Source: Aeromonas jandaei (GTDB taxonomy: Bacteria; Pseudomonadota; Gammaproteobacteria; Enterobacterales; Aeromonadaceae). Taken from it: a stretch of DNA of 64,000 nucleotides. The stretch lies in NCBI RefSeq assembly GCF_037890695.1, contig NZ_CP149571.1:451501-515500 (forward strand), given 5' to 3'. The translations under genes and the position numbers were made by a program. This document shows positions 54,720 to 64,000 of the stretch, in pieces; position 1 is the first letter of the stretch, and each line of letters starts with the position of its first letter. The notes under the pieces were generated by a model. It saw only the letters and a list, made by a program, of their open reading frames with translations. It was not told the DNA's origin and did no database searches.

Positions 54720-55392
54720 GCGCCAGCTCTGGCAGCCGCAGTTGCAGCAGTCGGCCCAGCTGGCCCAGCAACAGGGTGTCGTTGTGCGGGGTGAAGTGGC
54801 TGGGATCCGAACTGGCAAAGGCCAACACGCCGAGATCGCCAAGCCGCATCAGGGCGACCGAGTTGACCAGCACGTCGTGACCAAACAGCGCCTGCTTCTC
54901 GCTCTGGTTCAGGCGGCCGAAGTAGTAATCCTGCCCCGGCAAACGTTGACCCAGCAGTTGCTCCAACTGTTTGCCCTCGGCCAGAAAGCGCGCCTCGGGG
55001 CCGCTTAACTGGAACTTTTTCGGATTAAGCCAGAGCCGCAGACCTGTCAGCCGCAGCCGCTGGACGAAGGCCTTGCCCATCACGGCACTCACCTCGAACA
55101 GGGTCTGGCAGCCATAGAGCTCGCCATAGAGATCGGCATAGACCCGGAAGATCCGCTCGTTCTCGCTGGCGATCCCCATCAGTTCGGTGATCTCCTGCTC
55201 CAGCTGTTCGATCCGCTCGCGCTGGCGATCCAGCTGGCGTTCGACCAGCGAGACCGATCCCTTGCGCTCGTGGGGAATGCGGATCCTGTCCAGCACGGCA
55301 CCGTGGCGCTGGAAAAACTCGGGGTAACGGGCCAGGTACTCCAGCACGGCGGCTTCGTCCACCAGTTGCTCCTGCCGTTTGAGTTCACTCAT
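54712..55392 (-). CDS. DUF484 family protein (YigA-like)
   Basis: A 226-residue cytosolic protein: a helical start with [27 protein letters not shown], a coiled coil (about 50-75) and a GAF-like domain behind it. It is almost always found between dapF and xerC; its role is unknown. It overlaps xerC by 8 bases. Confidence 0.88.
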   Translation of the reverse strand: MSELKRQEQLVDEAAVLEYLARYPEFFQRHGAVLDRIRIPHERKGSVSLVERQLDRQRERIEQLEQEITELMGIASENERIFRVYADLYGELYGCQTLFEVSAVMGKAFVQRLRLTGLRLWLNPKKFQLSGPEARFLAEGKQLEQLLGQRLPGQDYYFGRLNQSEKQALFGHDVLVNSVALMRLGDLGVLAFASSDPSHFTPHNDTLLLGQLGRLLQLRLPELAHG

Positions 55393-55492
55393 AACTTGGT
55401 TGATCCATCAGAGAAAGGGGACTGGCCCCGACATCATGGGCAGCGGGAGCATGGCTCCTGCAGCCGAACCGCTATCAATCGGAATAACTGCT

Positions 55493-56323
55493 TTATACGT
55501 CGATCTGGCCGTCAAAGACATGCTCGGCCGGCCCGGTCATGTAGACCGGCTGGCCCGGCCCTTTCCAGGCGATGGTCAGTTTGCCGCCCGGCAGGCTGAC
55601 GGTGACCCGCTCCTTGAGCTTGCCCTGACTCATGCCGATGACCGCGGCCGCACAGGCGCCGGTACCGCAGGCGAGGGTCTCCCCCACCCCGCGCTCGAAC
55701 ACCCGCAGCTTGATCTCGGTGGCGTTGACCATCTCCATGAAGCCGACATTGACCCGCTCGGGAAAACGCTCGTGACGCTCCATGATGGGCCCCAGAGTAG
55801 CCACCGGCGCATCGGCCACCGACGGCACCTCGATGACGCAGTGGGGGTTGCCCATGGAGACGGCACCGCACATCACGGTATGTTCCTGCGCCCGCAGCAG
55901 ATAGGTCTTCTCTGCCTTCTGGGCCCGAAACGGGATCTTGCCCGGCTCGAACTGGGGCACTCCCATGTTGACCGTGACCTGATTCTCCCCTTCCAGCTGC
56001 AACACGATGCGACCGCGCGCCGTGCTGACCGCGATGCGATCACGGTTGATCAACCCCTTGAGACGCACGAAGCGGGCGAAACATCGGGCGCCATTGCCGC
56101 ACTGCTCCACCTCGCTGCCATCGGCATTGAAGATACGGTAATGAAAATCGAGCTCGGGGTCATAGGGGGGCTCCACCAGCAGCAGCTGGTCGAAACCGAC
56201 CCCGAAGTGGCGATCAGCCAGCTTCTTGATGACGTCGTTGCTGAAAAAGATCTTCTGGGTGACACCGTCCACCACCATGAAGTCGTTTCCCAGCCCGTGC
56301 ATCTTGGAAAAATCTATCAACAT
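55493..56323 (-). CDS. dapF: Diaminopimelate epimerase DapF
   Basis: A 276-residue cofactor-free epimerase that makes meso-diaminopimelate for peptidoglycan and lysine. The catalytic cysteine pair is present ([14 protein letters not shown] and [11 protein letters not shown]). The start [15 protein letters not shown] is typical. lysA lies 49 bases upstream in the same operon. Confidence 0.97.
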   Translation of the reverse strand: MLIDFSKMHGLGNDFMVVDGVTQKIFFSNDVIKKLADRHFGVGFDQLLLVEPPYDPELDFHYRIFNADGSEVEQCGNGARCFARFVRLKGLINRDRIAVSTARGRIVLQLEGENQVTVNMGVPQFEPGKIPFRAQKAEKTYLLRAQEHTVMCGAVSMGNPHCVIEVPSVADAPVATLGPIMERHERFPERVNVGFMEMVNATEIKLRVFERGVGETLACGTGACAAAVIGMSQGKLKERVTVSLPGGKLTIAWKGPGQPVYMTGPAEHVFDGQIDV

Positions 56324-56372
56324 CGTGCGTTCCTGTTTTTGGGCGCGCGCTCAAGGCACTTTTAAAGGCAGC

Positions 56373-57623
56373 TTAAGGCAGCAAGTGCTCACCGCGCCAG
56401 AGATCGGTCAACTGCTCGCGCTCTCTGATGAGGAACGATTGCGTACCGTCCACCAGCACTTCGGCGGCACGGGGACGGGTGTTGTAGTTGGATGACATGG
56501 TAAAGCCGTAGGCACCGGCCGAGCGCACCGCCAGCAGCGACCCCTCGGCGATGGCCAGGGTTCGCTCCTTGCCGAGGAAATCACCGGTCTCGCACACCGG
56601 ACCCACCACGTCATAGAGCGCAGGGGTATGGCCGGCACGGCTATCCACTTCGATGATGTTCATCCAGGCGCCATAGAGCGAGGGGCGCAGCATGTCGTTC
56701 ATGCCGGCATCGATCAGCGCGAAGTTGCGGGTCTCACCCGGCTTCAGATACTCGACCCGGGTCAACAGCACGCCGGCATTGGCGACGATGGCGCGGCCCG
56801 GTTCGAACAGCAGGGTCAGATCCCGGCCCGCCAGCTTCTGCTTGAGCGCTTCGGCATACTCGGTCGGGTGCGGTGGCTGCTCGGAACCATAGTTGACCCC
56901 CAGGCCGCCACCCACATCCAGATGGTGGATATGAATACCTTCCGCCGCCAGCCCATCGATCAGCCGCAGCAGCTTGTCCGCCGCCTCCATAAAGGGATTC
57001 AATTCAGTGAGTTGCGAGCCGATATGGCAATCCACCCCGACGATCTCGATATGTTCCATCGCCGCCGCCTTGCGATAGATGGCGGGGGCCAGCTCGATGG
57101 GGATGCCGAACTTGTTCTGCTTGAGGCCAGTGGAAATATAAGGATGGGTACCTGCATCGATATCCGGATTGACCCGCACCGACACCGGTGCCTTCTTGCC
57201 CATGCTGCCCGCCACCCGGTTGAGGCGCTCCAGCTCGGCTTCCGACTCCAGATTGAAGCAGAGGATCTCTTTATCCAGCGCGAGGCGCATCTCGGCCTCG
57301 CTCTTGGCCACCCCGGAGAAGACCACTTTGCGCGGGTCGCCACCCGCCGCCAGCACCCGTGACAACTCGCCACCGGAGACAATGTCAAACCCTGACCCCA
57401 GTCGGGCCAGCAGGTTGAGCAGCGCCAGGTTGGAGTTGGCCTTGACCGCATAGCAGATCAGGTGGGGAATATCGCCCGCGGCCTTGTCAAAGGCGTGCCA
57501 GTGACGTTCGAGGGTGGCACGGGAGTAGACATAAAGCGGAGTACCGTACTGCTCGGCAAGCTGTTGCAGCGAGGTTTGCTCGGCCTGAAGCTGGCCAGCG
57601 GCATCGTAGTTAAAGTGATCCAA
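56373..57623 (-). CDS. lysA: Diaminopimelate decarboxylase LysA
   Basis: A 416-residue fold-type III PLP enzyme, the last step of lysine synthesis. The PLP lysine is in ICYAVKANSN, the HIGSQL motif contacts substrate, and the C-terminal part has the CETGDFLGKER active-site Cys. It sits between lptM and dapF, as in Vibrio and relatives. Confidence 0.97.
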   Translation of the reverse strand: MDHFNYDAAGQLQAEQTSLQQLAEQYGTPLYVYSRATLERHWHAFDKAAGDIPHLICYAVKANSNLALLNLLARLGSGFDIVSGGELSRVLAAGGDPRKVVFSGVAKSEAEMRLALDKEILCFNLESEAELERLNRVAGSMGKKAPVSVRVNPDIDAGTHPYISTGLKQNKFGIPIELAPAIYRKAAAMEHIEIVGVDCHIGSQLTELNPFMEAADKLLRLIDGLAAEGIHIHHLDVGGGLGVNYGSEQPPHPTEYAEALKQKLAGRDLTLLFEPGRAIVANAGVLLTRVEYLKPGETRNFALIDAGMNDMLRPSLYGAWMNIIEVDSRAGHTPALYDVVGPVCETGDFLGKERTLAIAEGSLLAVRSAGAYGFTMSSNYNTRPRAAEVLVDGTQSFLIREREQLTDLWRGEHLLP

Positions 57624-57655
57624 AGGGGCGGTTCCTTCCTAGAATGGGTGCGGCA

Positions 57656-57832
57656 TTATTGCGGCGCGGCCTCGTTGGTTGCCGCAGGGGTCGCAGGCTG
57701 TGCCGCTTGCGGTGTACTCTGGCTCTGGGGTTGCTCGGGAGGCGGCATATAAAGCGGCCCCTTCAGACCGCAGGCGGCCAACCCGAGGGAAAGAAGAGTA
57801 GCAAGCAGACACTTGGTGAACTGGGTAATCAT
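57656..57832 (-). CDS. lptM: LPS translocon maturation chaperone LptM (YifL)
   Basis: A 58-residue lipoprotein. The signal peptide is MITQFTKCLLATLLSLGLAA with lipidated Cys21 in the LAACGLKGPLYMPP signature, which is diagnostic for YifL/LptM. A Gln/Pro/Ala-rich tail follows. LptM helps oxidative maturation of LptD. It begins the lptM-lysA-dapF run, 32 bases before lysA, and is divergent from cyaY. Confidence 0.93.
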   Translation of the reverse strand: MITQFTKCLLATLLSLGLAACGLKGPLYMPPPEQPQSQSTPQAAQPATPAATNEAAPQ

Positions 57833-57905
57833 AATGGTTCGCTGCGAAAAAAATTTTGGCCCTCTATAATCGCACTCACATTGTTAAAAGCAACAGGATA
57901 AACCG

Positions 57906-58220
57906 ATGAAGGATCACGAGTATCACGCCCTGACCGACGCCTTTTTCCAGTACGTGGAGGACACGCTCGACGAGGGGTATCCGGATATCGACTGCGAGCG
58001 CAACGGGGGTGTCCTGACCCTCGTGTTCGAGAACAAGACCAAGGTCATCATCAACAAGCAGGAGCCGCTGCACCAGATTTGGGTCGCCACCCGCGAGAAC
58101 GGCTTCCACTTCGAACTGCAGGGTGAAACCTGGATCGACAACCGTTTCGGCCATGAGCTCAAGGCTCTGCTGAGCAAGTCCTGCACCGCTCAGGCTGGTG
58201 AACCCGTGGTATTCCCATGA
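57906..58220 (+). CDS. cyaY: Iron-sulfur cluster assembly regulator CyaY (bacterial frataxin)
   Basis: A 104-residue frataxin with the acidic first helix (DAFFQYVEDTLDEGYPDIDCE) that binds iron, and the beta sheet with QIWVATRENGFHF. It modulates IscS. It overlaps the esterase gene by 4 bases. Confidence 0.95.
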   Translation: MKDHEYHALTDAFFQYVEDTLDEGYPDIDCERNGGVLTLVFENKTKVIINKQEPLHQIWVATRENGFHFELQGETWIDNRFGHELKALLSKSCTAQAGEPVVFP

Positions 58221-58870
58221 TTGACCGCCATCCGCAGGGCGCCCGCTATGCGGTGATCTGGCTGCACGGGCTGGGTGATTCAGGCGCCGGCCTGGCCCCG
58301 CTGGTGGATGCGCTGGATCTGCCCGCTGACTTGCCAGTGCGTCACCTGTTGCCGGATGCCCCCGAGCGCCCCATCACCATCAACATGGGCTACAAGATGC
58401 GCGGCTGGTACGACATCAAGAGCTTCGAGGATCCCGCCGAGCGGGCCGTGGAGTCCCATGTCCGTGAATCGGCCAGCCAGATCAGCGCCCTGCTGGATCA
58501 GCTGGTCGCCGAAGGGTTTGCCCCCGAACAGATCGTGCTGGCGGGCTTCTCCCAAGGCGGGGTGATTGCCTCCTTCACCGCGCTGCGCTATCAGGCAACG
58601 CTGGCGGGCCTGCTCTGCATGTCCACCTATCTGGCCGCGCCAGACAAGCTGGCAGACGAAATGAGCGAAGCCGCTCGCTCCCTGCCCATCTGCTACATGC
58701 ACGGCATCTACGACGATGTGGTGAGCCTGTCGCTCGGTTGGGATGCCAAGAACCGGCTGGAAGAGATAGGGCTTGCCCCGGAGTGGCACGAATACCCGAT
58801 GCGCCACGAGATTTGCCGCCCTCAGCTGGGCGACATTCGCAGCTGGCTGCTGACCCGTCTCGGCGCCTGA
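58217..58870 (+). CDS. Carboxylesterase of the phospholipase/acyl-protein thioesterase family
   Basis: A 217-residue alpha/beta hydrolase. The oxyanion start is VIWLHGLGDSGAGLAPLVDA, the nucleophile Ser is in GFSQGG, Asp is in HGIYDDVV and His in YPMRHEIC. Related enzymes hydrolyse short acyl esters and lysophospholipids. Its ATG lies inside the cyaY stop region, so the two are co-translated, although no functional link is known. The true substrate is unknown. Confidence 0.88.
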   Translation: MIDRHPQGARYAVIWLHGLGDSGAGLAPLVDALDLPADLPVRHLLPDAPERPITINMGYKMRGWYDIKSFEDPAERAVESHVRESASQISALLDQLVAEGFAPEQIVLAGFSQGGVIASFTALRYQATLAGLLCMSTYLAAPDKLADEMSEAARSLPICYMHGIYDDVVSLSLGWDAKNRLEEIGLAPEWHEYPMRHEICRPQLGDIRSWLLTRLGA

Positions 58871-58884
58871 GCAACCGCAAACGC

Positions 58885-58912
58885 AAACGGCCTGCAACTG
58901 CAGGCCGTTTTT
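58885..58912 (+). terminator. Terminator after the esterase gene
   Basis: AAACGGCCTGC (58885-58895) pairs with GCAGGCCGTTT (58900-58910) around AACT, then TT. It also faces the end of cyaA. Confidence 0.85.
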
Positions 58913-58946
58913 ATTGCTGGGCTCTCAGGATGCGTATCCGCAGCGG

Positions 58947-61484
58947 CTAACCCACATCTCGGGTCGGCGGCACCTGTTCACGCCCCGCCCCCTGGCTGCG
59001 GTAGGGAATAACCGCCAGCTCGCCATTGTGCTGCACTATCTCGTAGTACTGGGGCAGGTTGAAGTTGATGAACTGACCGTCATCGCTGAAGCGCTCGTGA
59101 TTCGAGGTGTAGAAGCGGTTTACGCCGGAGACCAGCTCATCCTTGTTGCCGGCAAAATGCTGGTAGATCTCGACCCGGTTCGCCTCATCGAGGATATAGA
59201 TGTTGGTGCCCGCATCCCGGGTATCGAAGAAGAACTGCACCAGCCCCTCGCTGGCATAGGCATCAACGATGCTCGGCAGATGTTGGCTGTGGGTCTTGTC
59301 GAGCCGCAGCGGCAGGTGATCCAGCTTGTTGTGGGAGATGTGGCGGTAAAAATCGATGGCGTTTTCCAGCTTCTTCACCGACACCCCGCGCCGCTCGAAG
59401 AAGATGCCGTACTTCTCCTTACCGAGCGCCATGGTCTTGACCAGCTGCTGCTTGTCGCGGGCAAGGCGCAGGTCGATACACTCGGCCACCAGCGTCTGGA
59501 AGCGGGAGCGTACCAGAGAGCGGAAGTGCTGGCTGTAGCAGAACACCTCGATCATCTCGGGGGCGGCGGCATCCTGATGCATCTTGCCGAGGATAGTGGT
59601 GAGGGCATCGACCACCGCCTCGTCCCCCTGAAAATGGAGGGTACGGATCTCGCTCCAGGAGTTGCGATAGACCAGATCCACCGAACCAACTAGACACTCC
59701 TGGTTGCGACCAAACGAAAATACATCCACGGTATTGGCGTCGAACTCGATTACCTGCCCGACCCAGTGGCTGGTCGGATCCATCTCCAGGTTGAGGAAGA
59801 TGGAAAGCTGACGGATCTCGCACGGCCGACTGAGCGCCAGATTGGTGGCGAGCGGGTACTTCTCGGGGAAGCAGCCGGAGAGATCGCGACAGAACTGGTG
59901 CAGATTGTCGATGTGCAGATCCGATCCCTGATTGAAGAGGTGCACCCGTGACTGGGGCGTCAGCAGATCGTTGAAATAGGCCCAGGAGACCAGCTTGCTG
60001 ATGTAGCCGTTGAACTCGAGCGGCGCGCGGCCAATGATGTCCACCGGCTCCAGCGAATGCTTGTAGAGATACCAGCCGGCGCGGTTGAGGCGACCGTGCG
60101 GCACCTGCACGAAGCTGAGATCCGGCTCGCTCAGATCCGGCGCTATCTTGAGGTTCACCCGCTGTACCTTGCCCGGCAGGCTCTCGAAGGCAGCATAGAG
60201 CTTGCGCGACAAGATGCCGATATCTTCCGGGTTGATCGACTCGCTGATGTTGTTGCGGCGGGCGAACTGGATCAGGTTGCGGTAGCTCTGCATCAGGGCT
60301 TCCAGCAACTCGGCATGGGCAATCTTCACCTCCTCGACCTTCCACTCGTGGCGGTGATCGAGATGGTACAGCTTTTCCTGACTCCAGCCCCAGTAAGAGA
60401 CCAGCTGGCTCATCTGCTCGCGACGCCACTCGGGAGAGTGATCGTCCTTGGGATGGCTGAGGCCATCGCACACCTTGAGGTAGAAGCAGCGGCGCACCAG
60501 ATCGAGTCGCGCCATGTCACCGATGGACTTGAGGTAGTTGGTCACCTTGTCCAGCATCAGGCAGTAGTTGTCGAGCCGGTAGTGCATCCCCTCGTTGTGC
60601 TGGAACCAGTCGCGGCCAATCATCGAGAGCAGGCGGGTATTGGGGTACTCGTGGGAGTAGGCTTCCATCAGTACCGACTTGAGCACGGCTTTATAGGGAG
60701 AGTCGATCCCCTTGTAGAGCTGCCACAGTGCCGAGCCGAAATACTCCTCAGCCGGGATCCGGTTAAAACTGCCCAGATCGAGCCAGTCATCCTGATCGAG
60801 CTGGCCGCTCTCGAACAGCCCGTTCACATACTCGTCGTAGTGGTCGTCATATTCGACAGGCACCAGATACCAGATAAGCCGCTTGCCGGCGATATGCATG
60901 GCGCTGCGGTAGAACTCGTCGAGCAGCAGCAGATGCTGGGCGCTGCCACAGCTCTCCCCCTGCATCTCGGCATCATTGGTCTGGCGGAACTTGTCTTCGG
61001 GGATCAGGAAGAAGTTGAGATCAACCCCGCGCTGTTCCGCCCACTTGGAGAGTTGCTGGCACTTCTGCTCCAGCAGATCGAGCCGCGTCTGCGACAAGCC
61101 GGCCACGTGGCAGACCCAGATATCGAGATCCGAGTGACAGCACTGGCCGATGGAGGAGGTGCTGCCCATGGAGTAGAGCCCTTGAATGGCTCGGTCATGG
61201 GTGGCAAGCCCGTTGAGGCAATTGGCATTCTGGCAGAGGTCATCGATGAAGGCTTGCTGTTCCGGGGTGGTGCTGAAACTCCAGATGCCATGAGGGACAT
61301 CCCCGGAAACATAGCCAGGCAACAGGGGATGATTGAAGTGCAGCATGACCGGCAGCAGTTGAAATACCTGCTGCCCGTAGCGACTCATGAGGCCCAGCGC
61401 CCGTTGCGTCTTGAGACGGGTAATCCCGTCATAACGCGCAACCAGCGTGTCGAGTTTTTCCAGCAATGCCCTGCCTATCACCAA
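58947..61484 (-). CDS. cyaA: Class I adenylate cyclase
   Basis: An 845-residue class I adenylate cyclase, making cAMP under control of EIIA-Glc. The catalytic nucleotidyltransferase-like half has [20 protein letters not shown], with the Gly-Ser and Asp-x-Asp metal ligands, in residues about 110-130. The C-terminal half is regulatory. The best start is TTG at 61484, followed by GTG; E. coli cyaA also uses TTG, which keeps enzyme levels low. It is divergent from hemC, as in other gammaproteobacteria. Confidence 0.95.
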   Translation of the reverse strand: MVIGRALLEKLDTLVARYDGITRLKTQRALGLMSRYGQQVFQLLPVMLHFNHPLLPGYVSGDVPHGIWSFSTTPEQQAFIDDLCQNANCLNGLATHDRAIQGLYSMGSTSSIGQCCHSDLDIWVCHVAGLSQTRLDLLEQKCQQLSKWAEQRGVDLNFFLIPEDKFRQTNDAEMQGESCGSAQHLLLLDEFYRSAMHIAGKRLIWYLVPVEYDDHYDEYVNGLFESGQLDQDDWLDLGSFNRIPAEEYFGSALWQLYKGIDSPYKAVLKSVLMEAYSHEYPNTRLLSMIGRDWFQHNEGMHYRLDNYCLMLDKVTNYLKSIGDMARLDLVRRCFYLKVCDGLSHPKDDHSPEWRREQMSQLVSYWGWSQEKLYHLDHRHEWKVEEVKIAHAELLEALMQSYRNLIQFARRNNISESINPEDIGILSRKLYAAFESLPGKVQRVNLKIAPDLSEPDLSFVQVPHGRLNRAGWYLYKHSLEPVDIIGRAPLEFNGYISKLVSWAYFNDLLTPQSRVHLFNQGSDLHIDNLHQFCRDLSGCFPEKYPLATNLALSRPCEIRQLSIFLNLEMDPTSHWVGQVIEFDANTVDVFSFGRNQECLVGSVDLVYRNSWSEIRTLHFQGDEAVVDALTTILGKMHQDAAAPEMIEVFCYSQHFRSLVRSRFQTLVAECIDLRLARDKQQLVKTMALGKEKYGIFFERRGVSVKKLENAIDFYRHISHNKLDHLPLRLDKTHSQHLPSIVDAYASEGLVQFFFDTRDAGTNIYILDEANRVEIYQHFAGNKDELVSGVNRFYTSNHERFSDDGQFINFNLPQYYEIVQHNGELAVIPYRSQGAGREQVPPTRDVG

Positions 61485-61525
61485 GGTGAAAATGACGCAC
61501 CAAAAGCGGGATACGTCAAAAAAGT

Positions 61526-61541
61526 GTGATCATGTTAACAA
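61526..61541. promoter_or_regulatory. Candidate CRP site between cyaA and hemC
   Basis: TGTGA-TCATGT-TAACA matches nine of the ten conserved half-site bases of the CRP site. It lies 42 bases upstream of the cyaA start codon, where CRP-cAMP represses cyaA in E. coli. The rest of the cyaA-hemC gap (61485-61789) is A+T-rich and holds both promoters. Confidence 0.5.
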
Positions 61542-61789
61542 TGCAAACAGCAGTGGTAAACAAGCCGACAGCGAATCACCGGATTATTTCTGGTACGACC
61601 ACAACAAGTATCAGGGGAAACGGTTAAATTTCAATAATTTCAATGAATTAATCAGTCACCTCAACTTAATGAAAATCATTTTCAGCCTCCATTTTTGAGC
61701 TTGAGCCCGCTTTTGCCGGCTCCGCCATGAAAGCCCGGGCAAAGGGTGGTAATATCGATTTCCTTCTAAAAATGAAACAACTGATTGAT

Positions 61790-62719
61790 ATGGCAGCCCG
61801 AACCCTGAAAATTGCCACTCGCAAGAGCCCGCTGGCCCTGTGGCAGGCCAACTTTGTAAAAGACCAGCTTGAAGCCCTGCATCCAGAGTTGCAGGTCGAA
61901 CTGGTACCGATGAGCACTCAGGGTGACAAGATCCTCGATACCCCGCTGGCCAAAGTGGGCGGCAAGGGGTTGTTCGTCAAGGAGCTGGAGACCGCCATGC
62001 TGGAAGGGCGCGCCGACATCGCCGTCCACTCCATGAAAGACGTGCCGGTGGAGTTTCCCGAGGGGCTCGGTCTGCACACCATCTGCGTGCGGGAAGATCC
62101 GCGCGATGCCTTCGTCTCCAATCGCTTCAAGGCCATTGCCGAGCTGCCGCAGGGGGCCGTGGTCGGCACCTCCAGCCTGCGTCGCCAGTGCCAGCTGCGT
62201 GCAGCCCGCCCCGACCTGGTGATCCGGGATCTGCGCGGCAACGTCAACACTCGCCTCGCCAAGCTGGATGCCGGTGAATATGACGCCATCATTCTGGCAG
62301 CCGCCGGTCTGAAACGACTGGAGATGGCGCACCGCATCACCGCCTTTATCGAGCCGGAGCAGAGCCTGCCGGCCAACGGTCAGGGGGCTGTCGGCATCGA
62401 ATGCCGCCTCGACGATGTTGAGCTGCACGCCCTGCTGGCGCCGCTGGAGCACGCCGAGACCCGCGCCCGGGTGCTGACCGAGCGAGCCATGAACCGCGCC
62501 CTGCAAGGTGGATGTCAGGTGCCTATCGGTGCCTATGCACTGGTCGAGGGCCAGCAGATCTGGCTGCGCGGTCTGGTGGGCAGCCCGGATGGCACCCGCG
62601 TCATCCGCGACGAAATCCGCGGCCCGGTGAGCGAAGGCGAAACGCTGGGAGAGACGTTGGCACAGCGCCTGCTGGCGGCTGGCGCCGACGAGATCCTGGC
62701 CGAGGTCTACCGCGCATGA
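61790..62719 (+). CDS. hemC: Hydroxymethylbilane synthase (porphobilinogen deaminase)
   Basis: A 309-residue enzyme joining four porphobilinogens. Start block [16 protein letters not shown], substrate-binding [17 protein letters not shown] and the dipyrromethane cofactor Cys in [11 protein letters not shown] are all present. ATG 61790 fits the family start; an ATG six codons upstream is possible. It overlaps hemD by 4 bases. Confidence 0.96.
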   Translation: MAARTLKIATRKSPLALWQANFVKDQLEALHPELQVELVPMSTQGDKILDTPLAKVGGKGLFVKELETAMLEGRADIAVHSMKDVPVEFPEGLGLHTICVREDPRDAFVSNRFKAIAELPQGAVVGTSSLRRQCQLRAARPDLVIRDLRGNVNTRLAKLDAGEYDAIILAAAGLKRLEMAHRITAFIEPEQSLPANGQGAVGIECRLDDVELHALLAPLEHAETRARVLTERAMNRALQGGCQVPIGAYALVEGQQIWLRGLVGSPDGTRVIRDEIRGPVSEGETLGETLAQRLLAAGADEILAEVYRA

Positions 62720-63450
62720 TCCCGCTGGTGGTGCGTCCGGCCGCCCAGGCCACCGAGCTGGCGCAGTTTCTGCGCCGGCACGGTCATGTACCACTCTGCT
62801 GCCCGCTGCTGGCAACGGTCGCGGGCAGCGACCTCCCCCGCCTGGCCGACATGCTGCAAGAGGCTGACATAGTTATCGTCGTCAGCATCCATGCCGTTCA
62901 TTTTGCACACGATTTTCTGTTGCAAACTGGTCTGACCTGGCCACATATTGAGTACTTCGCAGTGGGTCAGGCGAGTGCCGATGCCTTTGCCGAAGTGGGC
63001 GTGCGGGCGATCTGCCCGGACGACCCGCGCAGCGAGGGACTGCTGGCCCTGCCCGAACTGCAGCAAGTGAGCGGCAAGCGGGTGGTGATCCTGCGCGGCA
63101 ATGGCGGGCGGGATCTCATCGCCAGCACGCTGGCCTCACGCGGTGCTCTGGTGCACTATTGTGCCGCCTACGAGCGCCACTACCCCGAGTTTGACGGGGA
63201 AGCATTGACCAGCCACTGGCAGGCTGCCGGGCTCGACAGCCTGCTTGTCACCAGTGGTGAACTGTTGCAACGCCTGCTGGAGCTGGTTCCCACCAGCCAG
63301 CAGCCCTGGCTTTTTGACCGCCTGCTGGTGGTCCCCAGCCCGCGCGTGGCCGAGATGGCCAGCGCTGCGGGCTTTATCCATATCACGATTGCCCAAGGTG
63401 CATCCAACCAGGCCCTGATGGCCGCACTGGAACTGAGGAAGATGGAATGA
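62716..63450 (+). CDS. hemD: Uroporphyrinogen-III synthase
   Basis: A 244-residue two-domain HemD (poorly conserved family). Recognisable parts are [18 protein letters not shown] and the [17 protein letters not shown] loop. It closes hydroxymethylbilane with ring D inversion. Position between hemC and hemX and ATGA overlaps on both sides confirm the call. Confidence 0.93.
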   Translation: MIPLVVRPAAQATELAQFLRRHGHVPLCCPLLATVAGSDLPRLADMLQEADIVIVVSIHAVHFAHDFLLQTGLTWPHIEYFAVGQASADAFAEVGVRAICPDDPRSEGLLALPELQQVSGKRVVILRGNGGRDLIASTLASRGALVHYCAAYERHYPEFDGEALTSHWQAAGLDSLLVTSGELLQRLLELVPTSQQPWLFDRLLVVPSPRVAEMASAAGFIHITIAQGASNQALMAALELRKME

Positions 63451-64000
63451 CAGCACAACAAGAATCCCAGGTCACACCCCAGCCGACCGCCGTGGTCAAT
63501 GGCAGCAAGAGCCGCTCCGGTGCCGTTCTGGGAGGGGTCGCCATCCTGCTGGCCCTTGGCCTGACCGGTGGTCTCTATCTGCATGGCCACAAGAATGCGG
63601 TAGCCCAGCAGGCCGAACTGGCCCAGCTCAAGCAGCAGCTGGCCAGCGCCGTGAGCAAGATTGACCAGAGCAACAGCAAGGATGCCGAACAACTGGCCGC
63701 GCTGGGCCAGACCCAGCAACGGCTGCAGGGCGAGATGCAGGGGCTGCAGAACCGGGTACTGGATCTCAACGACAAGCGCCCCAACGACTGGATGCTGGCC
63801 GAATCCGAGTATCTGGTTCGGATGGCGGGCCGCAAGCTGTGGCTGGAGCATGACCTTGTCTCTGCCATCACATTGCTCGGCAACGCCGACGAGCGCATTG
63901 CCGCCCTCAACGACCCCAGCCTGATGCCGATCCGCAAGGCGCTGGCCGAAGATATCACCAAGCTCAAAGGGATGCCGCGCATCGACCGCGAAGGACTGAC
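63447..64000 (+). CDS. hemX: HemX family protein, 5' part
   Basis: The first 184 residues of a protein that runs off the window. After a polar Gln-rich start comes one membrane helix (about 32-50, LGGVAILLALGLTGGLYLHG), then a periplasmic coiled coil and the family segment WMLAESEYLVRMAGRKLWLEHD. HemX was once called uroporphyrinogen-III methylase but probably has a different role. It overlaps hemD by 4 bases. Confidence 0.92.
   Translation, partial: MTAQQESQVTPQPTAVVNGSKSRSGAVLGGVAILLALGLTGGLYLHGHKNAVAQQAELAQLKQQLASAVSKIDQSNSKDAEQLAALGQTQQRLQGEMQGLQNRVLDLNDKRPNDWMLAESEYLVRMAGRKLWLEHDLVSAITLLGNADERIAALNDPSLMPIRKALAEDITKLKGMPRIDREGL

Noticed and set aside
60057..61529. 490-residue plus-strand open frame opposite cyaA
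   Set aside because: Antisense shadow of cyaA; the cyaA frame has clear catalytic motifs.

Overview
The window is a piece of a gammaproteobacterial chromosome, most likely Aeromonas. The evidence is high G+C coding DNA, a complete sspBA-petCBA-rpsI-rplM-zapE-zapG-degQ-degS block, the kdsD-to-ptsO and mla-ibaG-murA blocks in gammaproteobacterial order, lysA next to dapF, and a second flagellar export/basal-body set of the lateral (laf) type headed by a LafK-like sigma-54 activator. There are no IS elements, tRNAs, rRNAs or CRISPR arrays. Genus assignment is an inference from gene content and order.

Left end (1-13.8 kb): a lateral-flagellum cluster. The tail of flgN (+) meets the operon lafK-fliE-F-G-H-I-J (-). 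Upstream of lafK on the same strand is a clear cyclic-di-GMP-I (GEMM) riboswitch (about 7285-7380), which ties the lateral system to c-di-GMP at its master regulator. Further upstream lies fliM-N-P-Q-R-flhB-flhA (-). fliG is interrupted by an in-frame TGA, so the lateral motor may be non-functional unless this is a sequencing error.

13.8-28.3 kb: housekeeping genes. These are rnpB (RNase P RNA) with promoter and terminator, rsmI, lpoA-yraN-diaA-dolP, sspAB, the cytochrome bc1 operon petABC, rplM-rpsI (rplM carries a one-base insertion), zapE, zapG, degQ and degS.

28.3-36.1 kb: an accessory catabolic island between degS and ptsO. It encodes a small PRD-like protein, a glycine-rich SFCGS protein, DUF4312, two polytopic membrane proteins (DUF4311, DUF4310), a cog3964-type amidohydrolase, a DgaE-like PLP ammonia-lyase, a DgaF-like 2-keto-3-deoxy-6-phosphogluconate aldolase, and a 634-residue activator with HTH, PRD, EIIB and EIIA domains. 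The genes are tightly packed, with 1-17 base overlaps at several junctions. I read it as an uptake and degradation route for an N-acylated amino-sugar acid (D-glucosaminate class) using an uncharacterised membrane system. It is the most novel item in the window. The SFCGS protein has a central motif and following region resembling RpiB/LacAB sugar-phosphate isomerases.

36.1-49.7 kb: the PTS-Ntr/envelope block ptsO-rapZ-ptsN-hpf-rpoN-lptB-lptA-lptC-kdsC-kdsD (-), then mlaFEDCB-ibaG-murA (+), pmbA (-) and yjgA/darP (+). These cover LPS transport and Kdo synthesis, outer-membrane lipid asymmetry, peptidoglycan precursor synthesis and sigma-54.

49.7-64 kb: a puuD-like amidotransferase, an orphan lipoprotein, a MscS channel with a cyclic-nucleotide-binding domain, yigB-xerC-DUF484-dapF-lysA-lptM (-), cyaY and an esterase (+), cyaA (-) divergent from hemC-hemD-hemX (+; hemX runs off the end).
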